A stretch of DNA of 64,000 bases. Origin: Verrucomicrobiales bacterium. Lineage in GTDB: Bacteria; Verrucomicrobiota; Verrucomicrobiia; Verrucomicrobiales; DEV007. The position numbers and the translations under genes were made by a program. The stretch lies in contig JAEUHH010000105.1 of assembly GCA_016795505.1 (NCBI GenBank), positions 62,001 through 126,000 of the forward strand. The letters run 5' to 3'. The notes beneath the pieces were generated by a model. It ran no database searches and was not told the origin of the DNA. It saw only the letters and a list, made by a program, of their open reading frames with translations. Positions within the stretch are counted from its first letter, which is position 1. Each line of letters opens with the position of its first letter. Positions 25,867 through 33,720 of the stretch are shown one piece after another.

Positions 25867-26619
25867 TCAGTCGAGCCGCTTGATGAAGATATTGCGGAAC
25901 TGCACCAGGCTCGAAGCCGGAGAAAAGGTGCCGTCGGGCTTCTTTCCGCCGTGATGCTGGAGGGCGATGGCGCCTTTCGCGGGCACCTCCGGCAGTTGGG
26001 CGTTTTCGATGATGGTGTAGCCATTGGACACCACCGTGAGGCGATCGCCCTTCATGGTGATGTGAAAGGTGTTCCACTGTCCCACGGGATTGTCGGGATT
26101 CATCTTCGGCGTCACACCGGCCCGCACTTCTGCCGGCTGCTTCTCATCGTTGCGGTAACCATAGACCTCGCCGGAGCCGATCGGCCAGCACCAGATGTTC
26201 AGTTGCGCCTTGCTGGTGCCCCGCAGGTAGATGCCGCTGTCGGCGTTTTTGATCGGATGGGTGAGATTTTTGCCGTCCGGCCCTTTCACCGTGGTCCCGT
26301 CGGGCAGCACGTAGGGCACATCGTAAAAGCCGGTCGTCTCCTTGATGCGCCAGTCGATCCGCAGTTCAAAGTCGCCGTATTCCTCCGTCGTCCAGAGGTT
26401 CTTGTCTCCTTTCGCCTCGGACTGGGCGTCGTAATCGATGGTGCCGTCGACGACCTTCCAGTGGCCATTGTCACCGTCAGGGATCTTCCACCCGGTCAGG
26501 TCTTTCCCATTGAACAAAGCCGTGAATCCCTCCGGAGCTGGATCAGGCGAGGCAATGACGAGCGAAAGTGAGACGATGGCGGCGGCGCCAGTGACGGCCC
26601 AGGCGAGGGAACTTTTCAT
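25867..26619 (-). CDS. DUF1080 (3-keto-disaccharide hydrolase) domain protein, secreted
   Basis: A 250-residue protein with a signal peptide (about 1-24) and one DUF1080 domain of concanavalin-like beta-sandwich type. Hallmarks are F-T-A-L-F-N-G-K-D-L-T-G-W near the mature N-terminus, a W-K-V-V-D-G-T-I strand, F-E-L-R-I-D-W-R, N-S-G-I-Y-L-R-G-like (here D-S-G-I-Y-L-R-G) and G-x-I-A-L-Q-H-H-G near the C-terminus. Some members hydrolyse 3-keto-glucosides; many PVC genomes encode dozens. Its neighbours (EEP protein, then ispD) give no pathway context. Confidence 0.9.
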   Translation of the reverse strand: MKSSLAWAVTGAAAIVSLSLVIASPDPAPEGFTALFNGKDLTGWKIPDGDNGHWKVVDGTIDYDAQSEAKGDKNLWTTEEYGDFELRIDWRIKETTGFYDVPYVLPDGTTVKGPDGKNLTHPIKNADSGIYLRGTSKAQLNIWCWPIGSGEVYGYRNDEKQPAEVRAGVTPKMNPDNPVGQWNTFHITMKGDRLTVVSNGYTIIENAQLPEVPAKGAIALQHHGGKKPDGTFSPASSLVQFRNIFIKRLD

Positions 26620-26697
26620 GGTGATGGCAGGTTTGATTACCCAGCATCTTGCCCCGGATAATCGCCGGAGAGAAAGAAAAATCGGGGCGCAAATCCG

Positions 26698-27384
26698 TCA
26701 CCGCCGCGCCGCCAGCAAGGCCTCTGCCAGCACGATGTCGGCCGGCACCGTGATCTTGAGGTTGGGCTCGGCATTCTCGACCAGGCGCACCGCACCGCCC
26801 ACCGACTGCACCGCGGACACCTCGTCGGTCACGCTGTCCCCCCTTCCGATGACCGACGCGTAAGCGGCCCTCAACAGATCGAACGCAAACACCTGCGGCG
26901 TCTCCATCGCCCACAGATTCTCCCGCGACACGCTCTCCACCACAGTCGGTCCGGCATCGGCCCGCTTCAGAGTGTCGGCCACGCGATGGGCCAGCGAGAC
27001 CGCCCCATGCTCCCGCGCCGCCGCCACGCAGCGGCTGATCGCCACGGGAGTCACCAGCGGCCTCGCTCCATCGTGAACGGCCACCAAGGTCGTGCCCTCG
27101 GGCACCGCCGCCAGGCCCCGATGGACCGAGAGATGCCGCTCGGCATCCCCCTCCACCACCTGGTGCAACTTCGTCACCTCCAGGTCATCACGCAGCCGCT
27201 CGACCGCACCGATTCGCTCGCGGGAGGTCACCACCACCAGATGATCGATCGCCTCGCAGCGTTGAAACGCCAGGATCGAGCGCGTCAGCACCGGCATCCC
27301 GGCCAGTTCGACCGCGAGCTTGTCGAATCCCATGCGCCGGCTGCTGCCGGCCGCGACGATGACGGCACTGGTCACGATGGTCAC
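26698..27384 (-). CDS. ispD: 2-C-methyl-D-erythritol 4-phosphate cytidylyltransferase
   Basis: A 228-residue cytidylyltransferase of the non-mevalonate isoprenoid pathway, converting MEP and CTP to CDP-ME. The N-terminal nucleotide loop A-A-G-S-S-R-R-M-G-x-D-K is intact (about 12-23), then V-x-V-H-D-G-A-R-P-L-V (V-H-D-G-A-R-P) and the late T-D-E-V-S-A-V-Q and N-L-K-I-T-x-P-x-D segments. Start is GTG at 27384, directly before the first strand. It lies 16 bp after yqeY on the same strand, so they are probably co-transcribed. IspF is not in the window. Confidence 0.92.
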   Translation of the reverse strand: MTIVTSAVIVAAGSSRRMGFDKLAVELAGMPVLTRSILAFQRCEAIDHLVVVTSRERIGAVERLRDDLEVTKLHQVVEGDAERHLSVHRGLAAVPEGTTLVAVHDGARPLVTPVAISRCVAAAREHGAVSLAHRVADTLKRADAGPTVVESVSRENLWAMETPQVFAFDLLRAAYASVIGRGDSVTDEVSAVQSVGGAVRLVENAEPNLKITVPADIVLAEALLAARR

Positions 27385-27400
27385 CCCGGCTGGCTCCCGG

Positions 27401-27856
27401 TCACGGCAGCTTTGCCATCACCGCCTGCGACAGCGCCTTGCCATCCGCCCGGCCGGCCGCGCGCTCCTGCACCAGTTTCATCACCTGGCCCATGTCCTTC
27501 TTCGACGTGGCTCCGGTCTCGGCAATGGCATCGTCGATCAGCTTTTCGATCTCCCCGGCCGACAGCGGCTGCGGCAGATAGCCCTGCAGGACGGCCAGCT
27601 CCTCCTTTTCCTTGTCCGCCAGATCCTGCCGGCCGGCTTTTTCGAATTGTTCGATGGAGTCCTGTCGCTTCTTCAGCTCCTTGCGGATCACCGCCACCGT
27701 CTCGGCGTCGTTGAGTTCGGCACTGGCGCCGCCTTTTTCGATGGCGGCGTTCTTGATCGCCGACTTCAGCATGCGAATGGTATTCAGGGCGACCGCGTTC
27801 TTGTCGCGCATCGCCTGCTTCATGTCTTCCGTAATTTGGTGGGAGAGATCGCTCAT
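27401..27856 (-). CDS. yqeY: GatB/YqeY domain protein
   Basis: A 151-residue all-helical protein of the YqeY family, related to the C-terminal tRNA-binding tail of GatB amidotransferase. The pattern M-K-Q-A-M-R-x-K near the start, T-I-R-M-L-K-S-A-I-K-N, R-K-E-L-K-K-R-Q-D-S-I and the Y-L-P-Q-P-L-S motif are all present. The tail G-A-T-S-K-K-D-M-G-Q-V-M-K is also typical. ATG 27856 is chosen by alignment; upstream in-frame sequence lacks family likeness. It may take part in tRNA-dependent processes, but the free-standing protein's role is unresolved. Divergent from the DUF3592 gene. Confidence 0.92.
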   Translation of the reverse strand: MSDLSHQITEDMKQAMRDKNAVALNTIRMLKSAIKNAAIEKGGASAELNDAETVAVIRKELKKRQDSIEQFEKAGRQDLADKEKEELAVLQGYLPQPLSAGEIEKLIDDAIAETGATSKKDMGQVMKLVQERAAGRADGKALSQAVMAKLP

Positions 27857-27929
27857 GCGCCTATAGTAATGCCCCGCCGCCATTTGGCGAGTCCGCCTTT
27901 CACCCATCCCACCCGCCACCGATTTCCCC

Positions 27930-28475
27930 ATGACCTCACCCGGCCCCGCCTCGCCCCGGTCCACCGCCAGCCACTGGGGCGGACGCCTCTGGATGTCCGG
28001 CATGGGCCTGACGCTGGCGGCTGCCGGCGCGTTCTTTTTCTGGTTCCTGTGGAAAAACTACGCCGTCGCCGGACGCATGGACCACTGGGCCGAGACCCCG
28101 TGCGAAATCGTGGCCTCCACCGTCGACGGCTCGGCCATGGACCAGCATTTTCAGACCAAATACGAGTTCCAGGTCACCTACCGATACGAATGGGAAGGCC
28201 GGACGCTCCTCGGCGACCGGGCCAAAAGCAAACCCGTCGTCGCCGGCATCCGGAAAAAGCTCGACTCCTGGGAGTCGCGCTTCCCCACCGGACGCCAGAC
28301 GGTCTGCTATGTGAATCCCGACGATCCCGCCCAGGCCGTGCTGGAGCGGGACACGAAGGCCTCGATCTACTCGCTGTGGTTCCCGGCTCTGTTCGTCGTC
28401 GGCGGCCTGGGCATTGCGATTACCAGCCTGTTCGGCATCGGCCGCCGCCGCGTCACTTCATCGGGTGCTCCTTGA
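27930..28475 (+). CDS. DUF3592-like membrane protein
   Basis: A 181-residue protein with two membrane helices (about 25-42 and 145-168) flanking an extracytoplasmic beta-rich region. That region has the DUF3592 pattern: W-x-E-T-P-C-E-I-V-A-S-T-V, Y-E-F-Q-V-T-Y-R-Y-E-W-E-G and C-Y-V-N-P-D-D-P-A-Q-A-V-L. The function of this family is unknown. The 3' end overlaps the 3' end of the large PVC cytochrome gene by 23 bp in a convergent arrangement. Confidence 0.82.
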   Translation: MTSPGPASPRSTASHWGGRLWMSGMGLTLAAAGAFFFWFLWKNYAVAGRMDHWAETPCEIVASTVDGSAMDQHFQTKYEFQVTYRYEWEGRTLLGDRAKSKPVVAGIRKKLDSWESRFPTGRQTVCYVNPDDPAQAVLERDTKASIYSLWFPALFVVGGLGIAITSLFGIGRRRVTSSGAP

Positions 28476-31400
28476 GGATTTCCTCCACGGTGTAGAAACC
28501 CACCCGGCCCTTGGTGGCCTCGCGCACCGCCTTCACCTCGGCGGGTGACACGGGATCGGCCTTGTTGCCGAAGTGATTGCGCACGTAGGTCAGCACGTTG
28601 GCTATCTCCTCGTCCTTCAGCATCCCACCGAAGGGCGTCATCGGCACCAGTCCGTCGAACTTCGTCCCGTTGACCTCCAGCGGCCCGATCAGGCCGTGCA
28701 GCACGATCTTGATGAGTCGGTCGCGGTCCTGGGTGACCCACGGGCTTTCCGCGATACTGGGAAAAGCCGGCGGCAGACCCCGCCCATCGCCGCGGTGACA
28801 GGTCATGCAGGCGCCGTCGCGATGATAGACCTCCTGCCCGGCGACAAACTGAGCCTTGGCCGGCTCCGACAGGTGCGCGGGCGCCGGCACCACGGTGTAT
28901 TCGAGCTGCGGCTTTTCCGCGATCCCGGCGAGCCGGTCGGCAGCGGTCTTGGCGGCATTCTGGCTCCACTGGTCGAGCGGCTTGGCCGAAGCCAAAGCCA
29001 CGATCTTCTTCGCGGCGGCGATGTCCGGCAGCCACGAGGCGGCGACGATCGCCTCCAGCCGCACCCGGCCATGCTCATCCTCGGCGGCCTTCTCCAGCAG
29101 CGCGACATGATCGGCCACCCGGTGCGTGTTGTAGCGCAGCACCCGCACCGCGGCGGAGCGGGCGCGGAAATCCTTCGCTCCGAGCATCTGCCGCAGCAGC
29201 GTCTCGTCGGGCTGATTCAGGCCCCAGGTCGTCCAGAGGGCCTCCAGCACGTGGTGCTCGTAGTTCGGGTCCGCTTGGTCGAGGGCGGCCACCCAGCGGG
29301 TCACCGCCGGCAGCACCTCCGCTACATCGCGCCCGCGCAACTCGCGGCGGGTGCGGTAGCGGGCGCGCAGCTCGGGCAGCTTGAGATTCTCCAGCAGATC
29401 GGCGATCGGCGCCCCCTCGACCGCGGCGGGCTTCACCAGCGGCCGGGAAGGATAGGTGATGCGGTAGATGCGGCCGTGGACATGGTCGCGCAGGGGATCG
29501 CGGGCGTTGTGCTGCATGTGGCCGATCAGCACATTGTGCCAGTCGATCACGTAGAGCGAGCCGTCGGGGGCGAACTCCAGATCGACGGGGCGGAAGTTAC
29601 CATCCGTGCTCACCAGCAGGTCCTGGCGGTGCTCCGTCTTCCAACCCGTGCCATCATCGGTGATGCTATGCTGCTTGATGCCAAGGAAGCCAATCGCATT
29701 GCAGAGCACGATGTCGCCCTGCACCTCGTCGGGGAAATGGCGCGACGACACGATCTCCAGGCCCGAGGTGGGCCGCACCTTGTGCTTCTCGGGGATCAGG
29801 TCCGGCGTGGACGGCGTCTTGCTGCCGAAGGCCGGCTTCACCGACACGGGCAGCATCCAGTTCATGCTCGTGCCCGAGGTGTGGAGGAAGAAATCCTGCC
29901 CCCAGGCATCGAAAACCGCGCCCCACGGATTCGGAATGCTAAGCTGCGCAGTGCGCTCCAGCAGCCCACGCTGCGGACTGTAGCGGAAAAAGCCGCCATC
30001 CACGCAGCGCACCGGCCCGTAGGGCGTCTCCACGTTGGAGTGCAGGAACACGCCCTCGCACATAATGAAGGCGCCGCTCGGATCCGCCGTGTAGGCCCCG
30101 ATCGCATGATGCGTGTCGTGCGTGTCGAAGCCCCCCATCACGATCTCCGTGCTGTCGGCCTTGTCATCGCCATTCTCATCCCGAATCAGCACCAGATTCG
30201 GCTCCTGCGACACATAGACGCCCTCCGGCGCGAACTCGAAGCCGATCGGCAGGTGCAGTTTGTCGGCAAAGACCGTCTCCTTGTCCGCCTTGCCGTCCCC
30301 GTCGGTATCCTCGTAGATCAGGATCTTGTCATCCGGCCGCGGATCGCCCGGCTTCCAGTGCGGATAGGTCGGCATCGTCGCCACCCAGAGCCGGCCCTTG
30401 TCATCAAAGCTGAGCTGCATCGGATTTGCCAGATTGGGGAACTCCTTCTCGCTGGCGAACAGCTCGACCCGGTAGCCCTCGGGCACGGTGAGCGTTTTCA
30501 CCGCGTCCTCCCCATAGAGGTAAGTCTTGCTGCCGTTCTTGGGGCTGATCTGGTAGTTCGTCGGCACCTCCGGCAGTGGGTGCGTCTGGCTGTCGTCCAC
30601 CGCCAGGTCGGTCTTTTTCCCCGCCGCGATCTCGTGGATGCGCATGTCCCGCAGCGCCGCCATCTCGCGGATCTTCTTCACCTCGTCCGGGTAGTTTTGC
30701 GGCCCGTAGGGATTGTAGCGGCGGCCGTGGGTGTGGACGCCGTTCAGGATGTGGTAGTCGCTGTTCCAGAACCAGTCCTTCTCCTTCACCGCCTCGTGGA
30801 CCAGTTCCGGATAGGCCTTCGACGCATGAGCCTGCTTGCCGTAGAGCCCATCCGCCAGCACGCCGGCGAGCAACTGATAGCCCTCGTCATTCGGCACAAA
30901 GCCACCCGTGGTGAGCGGCTTGCCCGCCTTCGCGTATTGCTCCCGGCTCGGGGAGAACAGGTCGATGAAGGTCAGCCCATTCCGCCTCGCCACCGTCTCG
31001 ATGGCGGCGGCATACAAGATCAGATTCGCATTCTCCCGCTCCCCGTCCGGCAGATCGCGCGTCGCCGACAGATCTTGGAATGCCACCGGCGACACCAGCA
31101 CCAGCCGGGGGGCCGTTTTGCCGTTGTAGGCCTTTCCCAGCGTGTGCTTCACCCACGCTTCGAGCTCTGCCTCGAAATTCCCCACCTTCGACGGACCATC
31201 GAATGACTCGTTGAAGCCGAAAAAGGCCACGATCGTGTCCGCCTTCAGGTGCGTCAGCCACTGGTCCGGCGTCGGGAAAAAGCCCTGGCCGGTGTGGACA
31301 TTCAGCTCCGGGTGGAATTTCTCCGCCCCGGGAAAAGCCCACTGCGTGTTCCGCGCCGGATGCGGCCGGAAGCCCGGCGTGTCGCCCACCCGGCCCAAAT

Positions 31401-31668
31401 TGCGGAAAAACAGCTCGTGCTCCGGGTAGCGCAGGTGTAGCTCCGTCTCCAGCCGGCTGTAATGGACATCGCGCTCCGCCAATCCGTTGCCGATCAGCAC
31501 GATGCGCTCCCCTTTCGCCGGCGGCGCGACAGTCTGGGGACGGGCCGAAGTCGCGGCCGGCGGCTCGGCATTCGGCGCATGGGGCGGCTGCTCGGCCGGT
31601 TGCTGGGCGCGAACCGGCAAGGCGAGGAGCAGACCGACGACACAGATGAAGCAGGGGAGTGTTTTCAT
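28453..31668 (-). CDS. multidomain secreted protein: SGNH hydrolase, PVC-type beta-propeller, HEAT-like region and cytochrome c
   Basis: A 1071-residue protein. A signal peptide (1-21) and a Pro-rich linker lead to an SGNH-hydrolase-like domain (about 52-290; V-L-I-G-N-G near its start, V-A-F-F-G-F-N-E). A PVC membrane-bound dehydrogenase-type propeller follows (about 380-730; D-D-K-G-R-L-W-V-A, Y-E-D-T-D-G-D-G-K-A-D), then an alpha-helical HEAT-like segment and a C-terminal cytochrome c domain with C-M-T-C-H at 954-958 and distal P-M-T-P. Such proteins are abundant in the PVC group and are thought to oxidise sugars or other substrates outside the cytoplasm, passing electrons through the haem. 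In the SGNH part the usual GDS serine is replaced by GNG, so esterase activity is doubtful. Confidence 0.88.
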   Translation of the reverse strand: MKTLPCFICVVGLLLALPVRAQQPAEQPPHAPNAEPPAATSARPQTVAPPAKGERIVLIGNGLAERDVHYSRLETELHLRYPEHELFFRNLGRVGDTPGFRPHPARNTQWAFPGAEKFHPELNVHTGQGFFPTPDQWLTHLKADTIVAFFGFNESFDGPSKVGNFEAELEAWVKHTLGKAYNGKTAPRLVLVSPVAFQDLSATRDLPDGERENANLILYAAAIETVARRNGLTFIDLFSPSREQYAKAGKPLTTGGFVPNDEGYQLLAGVLADGLYGKQAHASKAYPELVHEAVKEKDWFWNSDYHILNGVHTHGRRYNPYGPQNYPDEVKKIREMAALRDMRIHEIAAGKKTDLAVDDSQTHPLPEVPTNYQISPKNGSKTYLYGEDAVKTLTVPEGYRVELFASEKEFPNLANPMQLSFDDKGRLWVATMPTYPHWKPGDPRPDDKILIYEDTDGDGKADKETVFADKLHLPIGFEFAPEGVYVSQEPNLVLIRDENGDDKADSTEIVMGGFDTHDTHHAIGAYTADPSGAFIMCEGVFLHSNVETPYGPVRCVDGGFFRYSPQRGLLERTAQLSIPNPWGAVFDAWGQDFFLHTSGTSMNWMLPVSVKPAFGSKTPSTPDLIPEKHKVRPTSGLEIVSSRHFPDEVQGDIVLCNAIGFLGIKQHSITDDGTGWKTEHRQDLLVSTDGNFRPVDLEFAPDGSLYVIDWHNVLIGHMQHNARDPLRDHVHGRIYRITYPSRPLVKPAAVEGAPIADLLENLKLPELRARYRTRRELRGRDVAEVLPAVTRWVAALDQADPNYEHHVLEALWTTWGLNQPDETLLRQMLGAKDFRARSAAVRVLRYNTHRVADHVALLEKAAEDEHGRVRLEAIVAASWLPDIAAAKKIVALASAKPLDQWSQNAAKTAADRLAGIAEKPQLEYTVVPAPAHLSEPAKAQFVAGQEVYHRDGACMTCHRGDGRGLPPAFPSIAESPWVTQDRDRLIKIVLHGLIGPLEVNGTKFDGLVPMTPFGGMLKDEEIANVLTYVRNHFGNKADPVSPAEVKAVREATKGRVGFYTVEEILKEHPMK

Positions 31669-31840
31669 TTCAGGTAAAAAAACGGGCCGGATTCTCGCCG
31701 CAAGCGGCCGTCCCGACAAGCGAAACGGCACCGCCGCTCGCAGACCCGGACCCTCCTATGACCGCCCTTCGATCGGTTTTCTTTCGCGAAAAATGCACCG
31801 GCCCCCTTCCCCGACTGCGGCACTCACCATGGCGCTGCGC

Positions 31841-31886
31841 CGATCAAACCGGGTTGGATCGGAGAGGCAACAGGGTTGCATCGGAA
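31841..31886. repeat. modular intergenic repeat, locus D (diverged)
   Basis: Two units: CGATCAAACCGGGTTGGATC (31841-31860), itself nearly self-complementary, and GGAGAGGCAACAGGGTTGCA (31861-31880) ending ATCGGAA. The first core reads ACCGGGT, a variant not seen at the other loci. The junction GATCGGAGA is the inverted form of the TCTCCGATC junction in loci A, C and F. Confidence 0.7.
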
Positions 31887-31911
31887 AAAACCCCGCGGAG
31901 CCACGAGCAAA

Positions 31912-32004
31912 AAAGTAGCTTGGGCTTCAGCCCAAGTGCTGCCTGCGCACAACTGGCCCGGTTCCATCAGGTCCGGAGAGTTGGGCTGAAGCCCAAGCTA
32001 CTTT
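31912..32004. repeat. perfect 24-bp inverted repeat, 45-bp centre, nested hairpins
   Basis: The arms 31912-31935 and 31981-32004 are exact reverse complements. Each arm contains TTGGGCTTCAGCCCAA, which can fold alone, so both a two-hairpin and a long single-hairpin form are possible. This is the organisation of REP/BIME-type elements or a tiny MITE. No transposase is nearby. Confidence 0.8.
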
Positions 32005-32223
32005 CCTCTCCCACCTCCATTCCTCTGCGCCTCTGCGTGAGACTTCTCCCTCTCCCCGAAAAGACACCACTCTCACAACTGCCTGAAAAACAGCCAGTTT
32101 CACCATCTCAACCCCGCCCGCAATTCCCCCATCCCCGGGGACAGGAAAACCGTTCCGCGGATCAAACGAACTGCCGCCGGGCTCTCAGCGGCAAAACCCC
32201 CGAGCCCGGCTCGCCCGCTCGGA

Positions 32224-33603
32224 TCAGATCTCCTTCCACACGCCGGGCACCGGCACCGGGTAGAAGCCGTTTTCGTCCGCCGTGATCGGCGCCTCGCTGT
32301 CAAAAGTCAGCTTGTCCGTGTCGGGATTGAATTGGAACTCCGAGGCCATCGCCTCGTCCCACGTGATGGTGCGGCCCATGTGCACGGCGGCACGCCCCAT
32401 GATCGCCGCCAGATTTGACCGCGCGGCGCGGGCGGCCTGGTTGAAGGGCTGATTCTCACGGATCGCGGCGAGGAAGTCCTTCCACTGCGCCTGCCAGGGA
32501 GTGAGTTTTTCCTTGGGCGCCTCCCACTGGATGTGCTCCTTGCCGATGCGCTGGTCGTTGAAGATGCTCACCGTGCCGGCATGGACATTCCCAGAGAACT
32601 GGGCCGCGCGCTTCGTGCCGTGGACGTAGGTGGCGAACTCGCTCTCGCACTTCGGGATGTAGCGCACCACGTCATAGGCCTTGGTCCCGTCGGCGAAAGT
32701 CCACTCGACCGAGTAGGAGTCGAGGTTCTGGCTCCGGTCGGTGCTGTTGAAGACCCGGCCGCCGAGGCCATGGGCGGCGACGGGGTATTCGTCTTTCAGC
32801 CAGCAGATCTCGTCGATCTGGTGGATGTCCATCTCGGCCCAGAGGCCGCCCGAGACCCAGAAGAACTTGGTGAAATTCCGCAGCTGCCACTCCAGGTCGG
32901 TCTTGTCGTCCGGCTTCGGCCCCAGGCCGCCGGCGGGTCCCATCCGGTAGGCGCGAATGCTGTGAATCTCGCCGATCTCGCCCTCGCGGATGCGCTTGAT
33001 CAACTCCTGCCGGTTCACCGAGTGCCGACACATCAGGCCGGCGGCGATCTTCACGCCCTTGGCATCGGCTTCCTCCCCGGCGCGGATCACGCGGCGCACC
33101 CCGGGCGGATCAACGGCGAACGATTTCTCCATGAAGACATTCACCCCCCGCGACACGGCATACTCCAATTGCTGGGGCCGGAAACCGGCGTAGCCGGTGA
33201 TCATGGCCACGTCGCCGGAGTTCGGCCGCAGGGTGTCGATGGCGCGCTTGAAGGCGTCGAAGCCGATGAACTGATTCGCCGACGGCACATCGACCCGGTC
33301 CTTCAGGTTGGCGGTCAAGGCAGCGTGGGAGGAGGCCAGGCGGTTCTCGAACAGGTCGGCCATGGCCGTCAGGGTCACACCGCCGTCGGAGACTTCCATC
33401 GCATTGGCCACCGCGCCGCTGCCGCGACCACCGCACCCGATCAGGGCGAGGCGGATGCCGTCGCTGCCAGCGGCGTGAACCGGCGGGATGGCGATGCCCG
33501 CCAGCACGGAGGCGGCGGCGGCGCGGCCGGTGCCGGCCAGCAATTCGCGGCGGCTCAGGGAAGTGTCAGTGGGGGCGGCAGGCGTGGTCTCAGTGGTTTT
33601 CAT
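32224..33603 (-). CDS. Gfo/Idh/MocA-family oxidoreductase, Tat-exported
   Basis: A 459-residue NAD(P)-dependent sugar-type oxidoreductase. The N-terminus has a twin-arginine motif (LSRRELL) and a hydrophobic segment to about residue 44. The Rossmann strand L-I-G-C-G-G-R-G-S-G lies at 54-63 and E159-K160 supply the catalytic-lysine EK motif. The C-terminal half has the beta-sheet domain with W-A-E-M-D-I-H-Q-I-D. Export of a cofactor-bound Gfo/Idh by Tat is usual in PVC bacteria, where the set is expanded for sugar derivative breakdown. It is divergent from the ceramidase-like gene, sharing a 117-bp promoter region. Confidence 0.9.
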   Translation of the reverse strand: MKTTETTPAAPTDTSLSRRELLAGTGRAAAASVLAGIAIPPVHAAGSDGIRLALIGCGGRGSGAVANAMEVSDGGVTLTAMADLFENRLASSHAALTANLKDRVDVPSANQFIGFDAFKRAIDTLRPNSGDVAMITGYAGFRPQQLEYAVSRGVNVFMEKSFAVDPPGVRRVIRAGEEADAKGVKIAAGLMCRHSVNRQELIKRIREGEIGEIHSIRAYRMGPAGGLGPKPDDKTDLEWQLRNFTKFFWVSGGLWAEMDIHQIDEICWLKDEYPVAAHGLGGRVFNSTDRSQNLDSYSVEWTFADGTKAYDVVRYIPKCESEFATYVHGTKRAAQFSGNVHAGTVSIFNDQRIGKEHIQWEAPKEKLTPWQAQWKDFLAAIRENQPFNQAARAARSNLAAIMGRAAVHMGRTITWDEAMASEFQFNPDTDKLTFDSEAPITADENGFYPVPVPGVWKEI

Positions 33604-33720
33604 GAATCGACAGGGGGTTGCGGGTCGCTTTCAGCTTGGCCATCGCCGGGGCCAGCGACAACATACGGGTTCGCGTGCATCGCCACGGCGCGCGAACGTC
33701 GCCATCCTTCACTCAACGCC

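Larger units (their letters stand above)
31669..32223. other. 555-bp gene-free interval with two different repeat structures
   Basis: No open frame here has convincing coding character. The interval holds the promoter side of the minus-strand PVC gene, repeat locus D (31841-31886), a long inverted repeat (31912-32004) and, at about 32018-32045, a CCTCTGCGCCTCTGCGTGAG stretch of the kind that recurs in many PVC and other environmental genomes. The Gfo/Idh gene ends at 32224. Confidence 0.7.

Noticed and set aside
28573-31206. 877-codon plus-strand frame opposite the PVC cytochrome gene
   Set aside because: Antisense of a gene with signal peptide, propeller motifs and CMTCH; the predicted product is rich in His, Arg and Gly without any domain.
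32533-33720. Apparent long N-terminal extension of the ceramidase-like gene
   Set aside because: This part is antisense to the Gfo/Idh gene; the real signal peptide begins at ATG 33721.
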